38,560 nt of DNA, from the NCBI GenBank assembly GCA_902805915.1, contig CADCUO010000221.1, positions 1 to 38,560 on the forward strand, in the 5' to 3' direction. This DNA is from an uncultured Propionibacteriaceae bacterium (GTDB lineage Bacteria > Actinomycetota > Actinomycetes > Propionibacteriales > Propionibacteriaceae). The notes under the pieces are model-generated. The model did no database searches and had not been told where the DNA came from. It was given only the letters and a program-made list of their open reading frames with translations. The position numbers and the translations under genes are program-made. This document shows positions 29,470 through 38,390 of this stretch, piece after piece (the first letter of the stretch is position 1; each line of letters begins with the position of its first letter).

Positions 29470-30387
29470 GTGCTCAGCCGGGGTCTGACCAAGAACTTCA
29501 GGTCCCAGGTGGCGGTCGACTCGGTCGATCTCGCGGTCCCCCAAGGATCCATCTACGGGTTTCTCGGGCCGAACGGGTCCGGAAAAACGACGACGATCCG
29601 GATGCTGCTCGGCTTGATCACCCCGACCGCCGGCTCCATCCACCTGCTCGGGAAGGCGATACCCGGACAGATCTCTGCAGTGCTTCCCCGAGTCGGTGCC
29701 CTGGTCGAAGGGCCGGCGTTCCACCCGTACCTGTCGGGTCGGGCGAACCTGGCCCGGCTGGACGCGGCGGACGCCGCGAGTGACTCAGCCACAGCAGGCC
29801 GGCGCATCGACGCAGCACTGGAGCGGGTGGGCCTCCTGGCAGCGGCAGCAAAGCGGTACCGCGCCTACTCCCTCGGCATGCGGCAGCGGCTGGCCATCGC
29901 CAACGCGCTGCTGCTTCCCCGCGACCTGCTGATCCTGGACGAACCAACCAACGGTCTGGACCCGCAAGGCACCCGGGAGGTACGGCACCTGATCGGTGAG
30001 CTGAACGCAGACGGCGTCACGGTATTGCTCTCCAGTCATCTGCTGTCCGAGGTGGACCAGATGTGCAGCCATATCGGGGTGATGAACACCGGCAAGCTGG
30101 TGGCTCAGGGACCGGCCGACCAGCTGTGGGCCGGAGCCGCCCAGACCGTACGGGTACAGACCGACTCCACCGCGGACGCGGCCCGGGTGTTGACCGAGCT
30201 GGGTCTGACCGGGGTTCGGGTGGAGGCGCGCGCAGTGACAGCCACGCTGGGCGACGTCGCGGTGGAGAAAATCGTGCCGAACCTGGTCAACGCGTGTGTT
30301 CCGATCCTCGGATTCAGCGTTGCCTACCCCAGCCTGGAGGACGAGTTCGTCAGCTTGACCGGTGAGGGCTTCGATGTCAGCGGTTGA
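29470..30387 (+). CDS. ABC-2 type exporter, ATP-binding subunit
   Basis: The 305-residue ATPase has Walker A GPNGSGKTTT, the Q-loop region with PRVGALVEGPAFHPYLSG, signature YSLGMRQRL, Walker B LLILDEPTNGLD and switch His in LLSSHLLSEVD. A C-terminal extension of about 85 residues is typical of CcmA/DrrA-like exporters. I give GTG 29470 as the start; an in-frame TAG at 29431 limits it upstream. It follows the LolA-like gene by 50 nt and overlaps the permease start by 14 nt. Confidence 0.93.
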   Translation: MLSRGLTKNFRSQVAVDSVDLAVPQGSIYGFLGPNGSGKTTTIRMLLGLITPTAGSIHLLGKAIPGQISAVLPRVGALVEGPAFHPYLSGRANLARLDAADAASDSATAGRRIDAALERVGLLAAAAKRYRAYSLGMRQRLAIANALLLPRDLLILDEPTNGLDPQGTREVRHLIGELNADGVTVLLSSHLLSEVDQMCSHIGVMNTGKLVAQGPADQLWAGAAQTVRVQTDSTADAARVLTELGLTGVRVEARAVTATLGDVAVEKIVPNLVNACVPILGFSVAYPSLEDEFVSLTGEGFDVSG

Positions 30388-31246
30388 GACGCTCGGGTCG
30401 CACCACACCTCCGACCCGCTGATCCGGCGCCCGGGACGTTCGCTGCGTTTCCTGGCCTCGGAGCTGCAGATCATCTTCGGGCGGCGTCGGAACCTGGCCG
30501 GTCTCGTGGTCTTGGCGGTGGTGCCGGTGATCATCGCGATCGCGGTCAAGGTGTCCACGCCCGGCGCCGGGGACGGGCCGGACTTCGTCAGCGCGATCGC
30601 GGGCAACGGGCTCTTGGTGGCTCTGGCCGCGTTGACGGTCGAGCTGCCGCTGTTCCTGCCGCTGGCAGTGGCGACCATCTCCGGGGACGCGGTCGCCGGT
30701 GAGGCCAATCTGGGGACGCTCCGCTATCTGCTGACCATCCCGGCCGGGCGCACCCGGCTGCTCGCCGTGAAGTACGCCGCCATCGTCATCTTCGCCTTTG
30801 TGGCCACGGCTGTGGTGACGGTTACCGGGGTGGTGATCGGCCTGGCGCTCTTCGGGGGTGGCGACCTGACCTTGCTCTCCGGCAGCCAGACCAGCCTCGC
30901 GGACGGGCTGTGGCGGCTGCTGCTGACGACCGCCTACCTGGCAGTGGGGTTCTCAGCGTTGGGAGCGATCGGTCTGTTCGTCTCCACCCTGACCGAGCAG
31001 CCGATCGGGGCGACCATCGCCATCGTGCTGACCAACGTGATGATGTTCATCCTGGACTCCATCTCGCAGCTGTCCTGGCTGCACCCCTGGCTGCTGACCC
31101 ACTGGTGGACCGCCTTCGGAGACCTGCTGCGCGACCCGATCGAGACCCAGAACATCAGCCGCGGGCTGATCACCGCTGCGGTCTACGCGGTCGTCTTCTG
31201 GCTGGCCGCCTGGGCCCGGTTCTCCAGCAAGGACATCACCAGCTGA
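30374..31246 (+). CDS. ABC-2 type exporter, membrane subunit
   Basis: The 290-residue protein has a cytoplasmic N-terminus and about six hydrophobic segments. Its layout is that of ABC-2 permeases: FLASELQIIFGRRR before TM1, an IAGEANLGTLRYLLTIPAGRTRLLAVKY-like coupling region (seen as VAGEANLGTLRYLL), then a pair of TM hairpins. ATG 30374 is preferred over GTG 30362 because GAGGG lies 5 nt upstream. It partners the preceding ATPase. The exported molecule is unknown. Confidence 0.92.
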   Translation: MSAVETLGSHHTSDPLIRRPGRSLRFLASELQIIFGRRRNLAGLVVLAVVPVIIAIAVKVSTPGAGDGPDFVSAIAGNGLLVALAALTVELPLFLPLAVATISGDAVAGEANLGTLRYLLTIPAGRTRLLAVKYAAIVIFAFVATAVVTVTGVVIGLALFGGGDLTLLSGSQTSLADGLWRLLLTTAYLAVGFSALGAIGLFVSTLTEQPIGATIAIVLTNVMMFILDSISQLSWLHPWLLTHWWTAFGDLLRDPIETQNISRGLITAAVYAVVFWLAAWARFSSKDITS

Positions 31247-31276
31247 TCGGCGACCGGCTGGGCTGCTCGCTGCTAG

Positions 31277-31282
31277 TAGATT
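31277..31282 (+). promoter_or_regulatory. Putative -10 element of a leaderless promoter before the 65-aa gene
   Basis: TAGATT lies at -13 to -8 of the ATG at 31290, with no ribosome site. It would drive the small membrane gene and the downstream RNA-modification genes. Confidence 0.5.
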
Positions 31283-31289
31283 CTCTGCC

Positions 31290-31487
31290 ATGGCTGTAGA
31301 CCCCGATATCAAGAGCCAGCTGGGCAAGGAGGGCCGGCTGTGGCTGCTGTCGTTCGTCTGCGCCGCGGCGGGCGCGACGGGGGTCTACCTGAGCGGTTCC
31401 GTCGGCGTCGGGGTGCTCGTCTTCGGGATCTGTCTGACCGTCTTGGGCACCGCACTGCTGACGTATGAGAAGCGGCGCAGGCAGTGA
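31290..31487 (+). CDS. Small two-helix membrane protein, unknown function
   Basis: The predicted protein has 65 residues: a short charged N-terminus (VDPDIKSQLGKEGRL), two hydrophobic segments (about 18-33 and 38-57) with a Gly/Ser turn, and a basic end (YEKRRRQ). Its stop overlaps the GTG of trmB (GTGA), so translation is likely coupled. It is real by that coupling and by its promoter. I recognise no family. Confidence 0.65.
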   Translation: MAVDPDIKSQLGKEGRLWLLSFVCAAAGATGVYLSGSVGVGVLVFGICLTVLGTALLTYEKRRRQ

Positions 31488-32218
31488 ACCAGCGGCTCGA
31501 CCGCCACGGTCGGGTCCCGGTCCGGCGGGGAGTGGTGTGGTTCGTCCGGCGCAGCGCCCGGATGAACCCTCGGCAGACCCGGGCCTGGGACGCCTATTCC
31601 GACCACTGGGTGCTTGATGTGCCGCGCGCCGAGACCGACACCTCGATCGACCCAACGTATGCGGTCGACCTGAACCAGACCTTCGGCCGAAAGGCACCGC
31701 TGATTGTGGAGATCGGGCCCGGCATGGGGAACTCGCTGATCCCGATGGCAAAGGCGCACAGTCACGCCAATGTGTTGGCGTTCGAGGTCTTCCAGCCTGC
31801 GGTGGCACAGATCCTCGCTCGACTGGCCCGCGAGAGCGTGGACAACGTACGGGTCGTGCAGGCCGACGCCGTTGAAGGGCTGACCACCGTGGTGCCGCCG
31901 GCCTCGGTGGACCAGCTGTGGATGTTCTTCCCTGACCCGTGGCACAAGTCCCGCCATCACAAGCGCCGGCTGCTGAGCAGCGAGTTTGCAGATCTTGCCG
32001 CGTCGGTGCTGAAGCCGGGAGGCGTCTGGCGGCTGGCCACCGACTGGGCCGACTATGCCACCGCCATGCGGGCCGTGCTGGAGGCGCATGACGGATTCGT
32101 CAGCGAGTATCCCGGCGGCTGGGCCCCCCGCTGGGAGGAACGCCCGATCACCCGGTTCGAGCACCGCGGGATCGAGGCCGGACGGCGCATCTTCGACCTC
32201 AGCTACCGGCGGCGATGA
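31484..32218 (+). CDS. trmB: tRNA (guanine-N7)-methyltransferase
   Basis: This enzyme makes m7G46 in tRNA. The 244-residue protein has the SAM motif VEIGPGMGNSLIPMA, the family signature FFPDPWHKSRHHKRRLLSSEF, TDWADYA, and the C-terminal TRFEHRGIEAGRRIFDL, all diagnostic of TrmB. An Arg-rich leader of about 25 residues precedes the core. GTG start coupled to the upstream membrane protein; ATGA coupling to truA follows. It forms a tRNA-modification pair with truA. Confidence 0.96.
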   Translation: MNQRLDRHGRVPVRRGVVWFVRRSARMNPRQTRAWDAYSDHWVLDVPRAETDTSIDPTYAVDLNQTFGRKAPLIVEIGPGMGNSLIPMAKAHSHANVLAFEVFQPAVAQILARLARESVDNVRVVQADAVEGLTTVVPPASVDQLWMFFPDPWHKSRHHKRRLLSSEFADLAASVLKPGGVWRLATDWADYATAMRAVLEAHDGFVSEYPGGWAPRWEERPITRFEHRGIEAGRRIFDLSYRRR

Positions 32219-33072
32219 GGATGGACATCCCTGCGCTGCAACAGTGCCAGCGCTGGCGGCTGGATATCAGCTATGACGGCACCGCCTTCTCGGGCTGGGC
32301 CGCCCAGCCGAACCGCCGTACCGTGCAGGCCGAGCTCGAAGCCTGGATCCGACAGGTGCTCCGGCTGGAGTCGCCGCCGACCCTGGTCTGCGCCGGGCGG
32401 ACCGATGCCGGGGTCCATGCCCGCGGGCAGGTGGCTCACCTGGACCTGCCGCATCAAGTGGTCACCGACGACGGCAGTGGCCTGGTGCGCCGGCTGGGTC
32501 GGGTACTGCCGCCGGATGTCGTCGTACGATCCGTCACGCGGGCGCCAGACCATTTCGACGCCCGGTTCGCTGCGATCTGGCGGCGATACTGCTACCGGCT
32601 GATGGACGGCGGCACCGGGGTGGACCCGCTGATGCGTTATCACGTCGCTCGAGTCAAGGAGACAGTTGACCTGGCGGCGATGAACGCCGGCGGCGACACG
32701 CTGCTCGGCTTGCGCGACTTCGGCGCCTTCTGTCGCAGGCGCGAGGGCGCGACCACAGTCCGCACCTTGCTGGAGCTGTCCGGACGGCGGGTCGCCTCAG
32801 GTCCGCTCGCCGGGACTATTGAGATCTCCGTCCGCGCCGACGCGTTCTGCCACTCCATGGTGCGCTCGCTGGTAGGTGCCCTCGTTGCCGTGGGCTCCGG
32901 GCGCCGGTCGCTGGAATGGCTGCGCGGCATCACCGAGGCGGCCGCCCGGCACCCAACCGTGGAGGTGATGCCGGCGCACGGGTTGACCTTGGAGGAGGTC
33001 CGCTACCCGCCGGACGTCGGCCTACAGGACCGGGTCGTGCAGGCCCGCTCGGTCCGGGTCGCCCATGGCTGA
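32215..33072 (+). CDS. truA: tRNA pseudouridine(38-40) synthase
   Basis: This enzyme isomerises uridines 38-40 in the anticodon arm. The 285-residue protein has LDISYDGTAFSGWAAQPNRRTVQAELE, the catalytic Asp64 in AGRTDAGVHARGQVAH and FDARFAAIWRRYCYRL. FGAFCRRREGATTVRTL and HSMVRSLVGALVAVGSGR complete both halves. ATGA overlap with trmB; the end overlaps the next methyltransferase by 8 nt. Confidence 0.97.
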   Translation: MRMDIPALQQCQRWRLDISYDGTAFSGWAAQPNRRTVQAELEAWIRQVLRLESPPTLVCAGRTDAGVHARGQVAHLDLPHQVVTDDGSGLVRRLGRVLPPDVVVRSVTRAPDHFDARFAAIWRRYCYRLMDGGTGVDPLMRYHVARVKETVDLAAMNAGGDTLLGLRDFGAFCRRREGATTVRTLLELSGRRVASGPLAGTIEISVRADAFCHSMVRSLVGALVAVGSGRRSLEWLRGITEAAARHPTVEVMPAHGLTLEEVRYPPDVGLQDRVVQARSVRVAHG

Positions 33073-33664
33073 GCACTACTTCTCCGGCATTCCCAGCACT
33101 CCAGAGCAGCGCCGGAGCATCACAGCCCGGATCTGGGGCGAGGAGCTGGAGCTTGTCACAGCCAACGGGGTGTTCTCCGGGAACGGGCTTGATCTTGGTA
33201 CCGCCGTGCTGCTGCGCGAGTCCCCGATACCCGAGGGGAACCCGCGGCTGCTCGACCTGGGCTGCGGGTACGGTCCCATCGCGGTTGCGCTGGCGCTGAA
33301 CTGTCCGGGAGCGGTAGTCGACGCCGTGGACGTCAATGACCGCGCCCTCACCCTGTGTGCCGACAACGCAGCCGCGCTCGGTGTCCCGGACCGGGTACGA
33401 CCGCTCCGTCCGGAGCAGGTGGACGACACGGCTTCGTACCACGAGATCTGGTCCAACCCGCCGATCCGCATCGGCAAGGACGCACTGCACCAGCTGCTGC
33501 TGACCTGGCTCCCCCGGCTGGTACCCGAGGGCACGGCCCGGCTCGTGGTCGGCAAGAACCTCGGCGCCGACTCGTTGCAGCGCTGGTTGACCGACCAAGG
33601 ATTTCCCTGCGAGCGGGTCGCCAGCGCCAAGGGCTTCCGAGTCCTCACCGTGCACCGCAGCTGA
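33065..33664 (+). CDS. RsmC-like class I methyltransferase (MTS domain)
   Basis: The 199-residue protein begins HYFSGIPSTPEQRRS, a feature of the small RsmC-type methyltransferases. It has motif I LLDLGCGYGPIAVAL, VDAVDVNDRAL and the catalytic NPP motif (WSNPPIRIGK) used for exocyclic guanine N2 or similar modification. It lacks the N-terminal pseudo-domain of E. coli RsmC, so it may be a 16S rRNA or tRNA enzyme; the target is not certain. Its start overlaps truA by 8 nt, and its stop is 50 nt from the convergent exporter gene. Confidence 0.88.
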   Translation: MAEHYFSGIPSTPEQRRSITARIWGEELELVTANGVFSGNGLDLGTAVLLRESPIPEGNPRLLDLGCGYGPIAVALALNCPGAVVDAVDVNDRALTLCADNAAALGVPDRVRPLRPEQVDDTASYHEIWSNPPIRIGKDALHQLLLTWLPRLVPEGTARLVVGKNLGADSLQRWLTDQGFPCERVASAKGFRVLTVHRS

Positions 33665-33714
33665 CCCGCGCCCGGGACCGGGAGATCAAGGCGACGGCCA
33701 GCGACGTACGACGG

Positions 33715-35322
33715 TCAGCCGGTGCGCTCGCTGACGCTCAGCATCGCCTCCGGCCAACGTCGGTCGAGCAGGCGTCCGCCGTAGTCGATGCCCAGCTTGA
33801 GCACCACCAGCCCGCTGATCACTCCGACAACCAGGCACAGATAGCTCAGCCAGCCGACCCAGAAGGAGGCGATCGCAAGAACAATCGTGGGCAGCGCCAA
33901 GATCATCGTGCCGAGCGCCGCGGCGGAGAACGACAGCAGGGAAGGCAAGCCGCCGTTGCTGCCCTTCTGGAACGGGTTCGCGCCAGGCGGTGGCGCAGGC
34001 CACTGCCAGATGGCGCCGACGAAAGACCCGACTCCGGCACCGATCAGAGTAAGCGCGATGGTCAACGCGACGACCGGGACGACGAGCTGCCACAACCCGG
34101 TCAGCACCATGCTCACGACAACCAGGATGACCAGCACCGGGCCGAAGATCGTCAGGGTAGACATCACCCGTCCGGCCCGGTCGTCGGCACCCCGCGTTCC
34201 AGACGCCACATGGAGCCACAACGCCGTCCCGTCGTAGGACAGGTCCTGGGCCACACTGATCCCTACTAAAGAACCCAGCAGCACCGGCGCGAAGGCGGCC
34301 ACCGCAGAGCTGCCATCAGGGTTGGCCACCTGGCTGACTACCACGATGACGGGCGCGATCAGCACCGCGGCCATGCCGGCCAGGTATCGCGGGTCGCGCC
34401 GCCAGTACCGCAGCGACCGCCCAGCCACCGCACCGGCGGGCGTTGCGGGATAGAGCCGCTCGACCAGGCTGGCATTGGTGCCGACGCTGACCTTGTTGAC
34501 CTTCTTCGACGCGTCCCCTCCCTCCACCGGTTCGGTCAGCCGTTTGTCCAGCAGGTATCCCCAAATCACCCACAACACCGTGACCAGTCCCAGCGCCAAC
34601 ACCAGGCGCAGTCCGGCCTGGAGCCACTGACCGCGCGAGATGTCGGCAGGGATGGCCCAAACCCAACCGAACGGGGTCCACCCGGCGATCGCGGCCCCGC
34701 CGGCCAGCACCTGCCGCAGCTCCAGCGAACCGGGCCGGGCCGCGCTGCCGACCAGGTTCGCACCGATGCCGATCGCGGCGCCGAGCAGCACCAGCAGCAC
34801 CACGGCGGAGTCCCGGAACCGACGAGACGACAGAAAGGAGGACAGCGCGGTTGTGCCGACCCGGGCCAGCAGAAAACACGTCGCAACCCCGATCGGAAAA
34901 GCCAGCAGCGCCGCTGCGGTCATGCCCAGACCGCGGGACCAGGACACGACAAGGCCGGCGGCAACGAGCACAGTGGCAACCCCGGGGCTACCTATCAGAC
35001 CCGAGACGAACAGCCCAGGCAGGAGGTCGCGGGCTCGAACAGGGAGTAGGGCGAACTTGGCGGGGTCGACCGTCTCATCGACCCCGAAGACCAGCAGCGA
35101 CATCAGCAGCCAGCCCGCGGTCAGCAAAGAGAAAACCAGCACAGTGACATCCGCAGTGAGCTCGGCGGGAGCTAGGCGGAGCGCCAACAACCCGATCAGA
35201 GCGGCGATCACAAGGCCGAGTGCGTACAGCATCCCGACGATCAGACCGACCGTACGCCAGACGCTGCGCTTCAGGCTGTTCTTCAGCAGGGTCAGCTTGA
35301 GGGAGACGATGAGTGCAACCAC
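33715..35322 (-). CDS. ABC exporter membrane subunit, large
   Basis: The 535-residue protein has about 12 hydrophobic segments and conserved arginine-rich loops (SLRYWRRDPRYLAG, between the two halves). It resembles actinobacterial ABC transporter permeases with two repeated units. It starts at GTG 35322 with AGGAGG upstream; this start lies 31 nt inside the ATPase gene. With the next gene it forms a two-part exporter of unknown cargo. A Pro/Gly-rich loop (APPPGANPFQKGSNGG) lies near the C-terminal quarter. Confidence 0.85.
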   Translation of the reverse strand: MVALIVSLKLTLLKNSLKRSVWRTVGLIVGMLYALGLVIAALIGLLALRLAPAELTADVTVLVFSLLTAGWLLMSLLVFGVDETVDPAKFALLPVRARDLLPGLFVSGLIGSPGVATVLVAAGLVVSWSRGLGMTAAALLAFPIGVATCFLLARVGTTALSSFLSSRRFRDSAVVLLVLLGAAIGIGANLVGSAARPGSLELRQVLAGGAAIAGWTPFGWVWAIPADISRGQWLQAGLRLVLALGLVTVLWVIWGYLLDKRLTEPVEGGDASKKVNKVSVGTNASLVERLYPATPAGAVAGRSLRYWRRDPRYLAGMAAVLIAPVIVVVSQVANPDGSSAVAAFAPVLLGSLVGISVAQDLSYDGTALWLHVASGTRGADDRAGRVMSTLTIFGPVLVILVVVSMVLTGLWQLVVPVVALTIALTLIGAGVGSFVGAIWQWPAPPPGANPFQKGSNGGLPSLLSFSAAALGTMILALPTIVLAIASFWVGWLSYLCLVVGVISGLVVLKLGIDYGGRLLDRRWPEAMLSVSERTG

Positions 35323-36062
35323 GCAAGCCCCTCCTCATCTGCCGCGGTGAAACCAACCAGGTCGAGGAACCGCTTCTGCAGGGTCGACCCCGCGCGTACC
35401 GACTCGACGGTGCCCGAGACGAGCACCCGACCCTCAGCCACCACGGCCAGGTCGTCGCAGAGACTTTCCACCAGCTCCATCACATGGCTGGACAGCACCA
35501 CCGTGCCGCCGCCGCGAGCATAGCTGCGCAGGATCGACCGGATCCCCTGACCCGACACAGGGTCGACCGCCTCGAACGGTTCGTCCAAGATCAGCAGCCG
35601 AGGCGCATGGATGAGCGCGCAGGCCAGACCGATCTTCTTCGTCATGCCGGCGGAGTACTCGACCACCAAGGTGTCAAGGTCCTCGGTCAGGCCGAGCGCC
35701 TCCAGAAGTTCGGCCGAGCGATGCTCGATATCGGCTGGTGGCACCCGGCGCAGCAGACCGACGTAGTGCAGCAGCTCGCCGCCGCTGAGCCGGTCGAACA
35801 GTCGGAGCCCGTCGGGCAGCACCCCCATCAACGCCTTCGCCGCCGCCGGATCGGTCCACACGTCATGTCCGAGCACCTGCGCTGTCCCGGCGTCGGGGCG
35901 GAGCAGACCGGTGGCCATCGACAAGGTCGTCGTCTTGCCCGCCCCGTTGGGTCCCACCATGCCGAAGATGCAGCCGGCACGGACCTCCAGGTGGAGGTTG
36001 TCCACCGCCCGTTTGGCGCCGAACGTCTTGCACAGTCCGTGCAGGGCCATCGCTGTTGCCAT
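35292..36062 (-). CDS. ABC exporter, ATP-binding subunit
   Basis: ABC ATPase of about 256 residues from ATG 36062: Walker [11 protein letters not shown], signature [10 protein letters not shown], Walker [13 protein letters not shown] and switch His in [10 protein letters not shown]. It ends SSSPSS. An upstream open frame (to 36197) is not supported by a ribosome site; GAGG lies 2 nt before ATG 36062 and a second ATG lies at 36050, so the exact start is uncertain. The end overlaps the permease by 31 nt, showing joint translation. Confidence 0.9.
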   Translation of the reverse strand: MATAMALHGLCKTFGAKRAVDNLHLEVRAGCIFGMVGPNGAGKTTTLSMATGLLRPDAGTAQVLGHDVWTDPAAAKALMGVLPDGLRLFDRLSGGELLHYVGLLRRVPPADIEHRSAELLEALGLTEDLDTLVVEYSAGMTKKIGLACALIHAPRLLILDEPFEAVDPVSGQGIRSILRSYARGGGTVVLSSHVMELVESLCDDLAVVAEGRVLVSGTVESVRAGSTLQKRFLDLVGFTAADEEGLAWLHSSSPSS

Positions 36063-36219
36063 GGCCTCAGTCAACACGATCAGGACCGAGCCACGCCGCT
36101 CGAAGCGGATGATCCGGTCCTCAGAGCGGGCTCCACCCCCTGCACGAGGTCTGCGGACGAGCGTAGGATGCGGAATCGAGTCAATGCACGCGATCACCCA
36201 TATCAGCGAGAGGATCTAC

Positions 36220-36843
36220 ATGGCTGCCTACAACCTGCCCGACCTTCCCTACGACTACGGAGCACTGGCGCCCCATATCTCAGGCGAGATCATGGAGCTG
36301 CACCACACCAAGCACCACGCCACCTACGTCAAGGGTTTGAACACAGTCTTGGAGCAGCTGGCGGAGGCTCGCGACTCCGACTCCTTCGGCAGTATCGGTG
36401 GGATGGAACGAACCCTGGCTTTCAACCTTGGCGGGCATATCAACCACTCCATCTTCTGGCCCAACCTTTCCCCTGACGGTGGCGACAAGCCAGACGGTGA
36501 GCTGGGCGCGGCGATCGATGAGTACTTCGGCAGCTTCGACAAGTTCCGGGCGCAGTTCGAGGCCAACGCCAACGGCATCCTCGGTTCGGGATGGTCGATC
36601 TTGGCCTATGACACCTTGGGCCAGCGGCTCAATATCGTCCAGCTGTACGACCAGCAGGGCAACGTCCCGGTCGCGCAGATCCCGATCGTGATGCTCGACA
36701 TGTGGGAGCACGCCTTCTACCTGCAGTACAAGAACGTCAAGGCCGACTACGTCAAGGCCTGGTGGAACGTGGTCAACTGGGCCGACGCTCAGCAGCGCTT
36801 CGCCGCGGCCAAGCTCCACACCTCGAGCGCCATCGCGCTCTGA
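36220..36843 (+). CDS. sodA: Superoxide dismutase (Fe/Mn)
   Basis: This enzyme dismutates superoxide in the cytoplasm. The 207-residue protein has ligand His28 in [13 protein letters not shown], the second His in [11 protein letters not shown], and [13 protein letters not shown] with the last Asp and His ligands. AGAGGA lies about 5 nt before ATG 36220. An upstream in-frame extension belongs to the divergent ABC gene and is not used. Mn versus Fe preference cannot be decided by eye. A U-rich terminator follows 12 nt after the stop. Confidence 0.97.
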   Translation: MAAYNLPDLPYDYGALAPHISGEIMELHHTKHHATYVKGLNTVLEQLAEARDSDSFGSIGGMERTLAFNLGGHINHSIFWPNLSPDGGDKPDGELGAAIDEYFGSFDKFRAQFEANANGILGSGWSILAYDTLGQRLNIVQLYDQQGNVPVAQIPIVMLDMWEHAFYLQYKNVKADYVKAWWNVVNWADAQQRFAAAKLHTSSAIAL

Positions 36844-36854
36844 CCCATTCGCTG

Positions 36855-36886
36855 AAGCGGCGTCCACCCGGCGGTGGGCGCCGTTT
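36855..36886 (+). terminator. Intrinsic terminator of sodA
   Basis: An 11-bp stem with one G-U pair (36858-36868 with 36873-36883) and a CGGC loop is followed by TTTC; further A-T pairs extend the base. It lies just after the sodA stop. Confidence 0.75.
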
Positions 36887-36945
36887 CCTGTCTCCATGAG
36901 GGTGGAGCACTGCAAGCCAGCGGCCAGCGCCGGTCGGTGGGGCGC

Positions 36946-36951
36946 TAGATT
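36946..36951 (+). promoter_or_regulatory. Putative -10 element of a leaderless LLM promoter
   Basis: TAGATT lies 6 nt before ATG 36958, without a Shine-Dalgarno sequence. The hexamer is the same as that before the 65-aa membrane protein gene. Confidence 0.45.
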
Positions 36952-36957
36952 GCGGGC

Positions 36958-37998
36958 ATGCGCTTCGGACTCTTCATCCCGCAAGGTTGGCGACAGGACC
37001 TGGTCGGAATCGACCCGGCTGAGCAGTGGGTGGTGATGAGCTCGTTGGCTCAGTACGCCGACTCCGCTCCAGCAGGAGCGGGAGGGCCCGGGGACAGCCC
37101 CGCCTGGGAGTCCATCTGGGTCTACGACCACTTCCACACCGTGCCGGAACCCACTCAAGAAGCCACCCACGAGGCGTGGACGCTGATGGCGGCCTTCGCC
37201 GCCATCACCCAGCGGGTCCGGCTCGGCCAGATGTGCACCTGCATGGCGTACCGCAACCCGGCATATCTGGCGAAGGTGGCCTCGACCATCGACATCGTCA
37301 GCGGCGGCCGGATCGAGATGGGGATCGGCGCCGGATGGTACGAACACGAGTGGCGTGCGTACGGGTACGGGTTCCCCAGCGCCGGCGCGCGGATCGGCGC
37401 CCTCAGCGAAGGGGTCGACATCATGGCGCAGATGTGGCGGACAGGCACCGCGACGCTGGACGGCACGTACTACCAGGCCGACGGCGCCCGCTGCTACCCG
37501 CAGCCACTGCAGTACGCGGCCGGTCCGGAGGCCGGGCCGAGTATCCCGTTCTGGATCGCCGGCGGTGGGGAGAAGAAGACCCTCCGCGTGGCGGCGCAGT
37601 ACGCGCAGTACACCAACTTCGACGGCAACCCGGAGGGCTTCCAGCACAAGTCGTCCATCCTGGCCGACCACTGCGCTCAGCTGGGGACCGACTTCAAGGC
37701 GATCACCCGATCGGCCAACTACAACGTGGTGATCGGCACTACCGACGCCGAGGTCGAGGATCGACTGCGCTGGCTCGGCGAGCACTACGCCAAGAGTGTC
37801 CCAGCCAAGGCGGCGGAGACAGTCGAGGGTATCCGCAGCGGCCCGCTGGTCGGTACCCCCGAGAAGATCGTGGCCGCGCTGCAGAACCTGCGCGAGCTCG
37901 GGATGACCTACGCCATCACCTACTTCCCCGAGGCGGCGTACGACCGCAGCGGTATTGAGCTGTTCGAAAGCGAAGTCATCCCGGAGCTGCGGGACTGA
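36958..37998 (+). CDS. LLM-class, probably F420-dependent, oxidoreductase
   Basis: The 346-residue protein has the TIM-barrel luciferase-like fold: MRFGLFIPQGW start, WESIWVYDHFHTVPEP, VRLGQMCTCMAYRNPAYLAK, GGRIEMGIGAGWYEHEW and IPFWIAGGGEKKTLRVAAQYA. The last segment is typical of F420-binding members. The substrate is unknown; F420 rather than FMN is inferred from the actinobacterial context. It stands alone, with probable leaderless expression. Confidence 0.9.
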   Translation: MRFGLFIPQGWRQDLVGIDPAEQWVVMSSLAQYADSAPAGAGGPGDSPAWESIWVYDHFHTVPEPTQEATHEAWTLMAAFAAITQRVRLGQMCTCMAYRNPAYLAKVASTIDIVSGGRIEMGIGAGWYEHEWRAYGYGFPSAGARIGALSEGVDIMAQMWRTGTATLDGTYYQADGARCYPQPLQYAAGPEAGPSIPFWIAGGGEKKTLRVAAQYAQYTNFDGNPEGFQHKSSILADHCAQLGTDFKAITRSANYNVVIGTTDAEVEDRLRWLGEHYAKSVPAKAAETVEGIRSGPLVGTPEKIVAALQNLRELGMTYAITYFPEAAYDRSGIELFESEVIPELRD

Positions 37999-38136
37999 GC
38001 CTCCTGGCGCCACAGACTCGGTTGACATGGTCGCCGCCGTAAAACGGCTGGTCGTGGCGATGATCGGCTACCTCACGAAGGGACCTTTCAGCGGCCCGCA
38101 AAGATGTCCCCAATGGAAGGGGCCTTCGGCATAAAC

Positions 38137-38158
38137 CAAGGGCCGTCGTCGGCCCTTG
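38137..38158. terminator. Hairpin downstream of the LLM gene
   Basis: Perfect 9-bp stem (CAAGGGCCG with CGGCCCTTG) and TCGT loop. The T-rich side (GTTTAT) lies to the left on the minus strand, so it may end a minus-strand transcript entering from the right, or the LLM transcript. Confidence 0.4.
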
Positions 38159-38366
38159 CGCTAGGGGTGCTGGCCGAGCACACAATTGTCGTGTCAGTCA
38201 ATCAATTCCCTGGCAAGACGATGCCGAGTGCTGAAGGTCCAGGGGCGCCCAAGACTGGCTGTTGGCCCGGGTCAGGCCGACTCCGAGAGGCAACCGTCGA
38301 CGTGGGGGGGCCCGGAGGCACTCAAACTTCCTAGAGGCGGCGTCTGGGACGTCCATTTGAAGTGAT

Positions 38367-38390
38367 CCAGCGGCAGGTATTTGCCGCTGG
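38367..38390. other. Inverted repeat in the right-hand intergenic region
   Basis: A 9-bp perfect inverted repeat (CCAGCGGCA with TGCCGCTGG) with a 6-nt AT-rich loop. Function unknown; a terminator or an operator is possible. Confidence 0.35.

Noticed and set aside
36280-38028. Long minus-strand open frame (about 580 codons) opposite sodA and the LLM gene
   Set aside because: Antisense to two recognisable enzymes and without any motif or ribosome site.
38367-38390. Possible tRNA arm or attachment site
   Set aside because: No acceptor, D, anticodon and T-arm set can be folded around it and no integrase is present.
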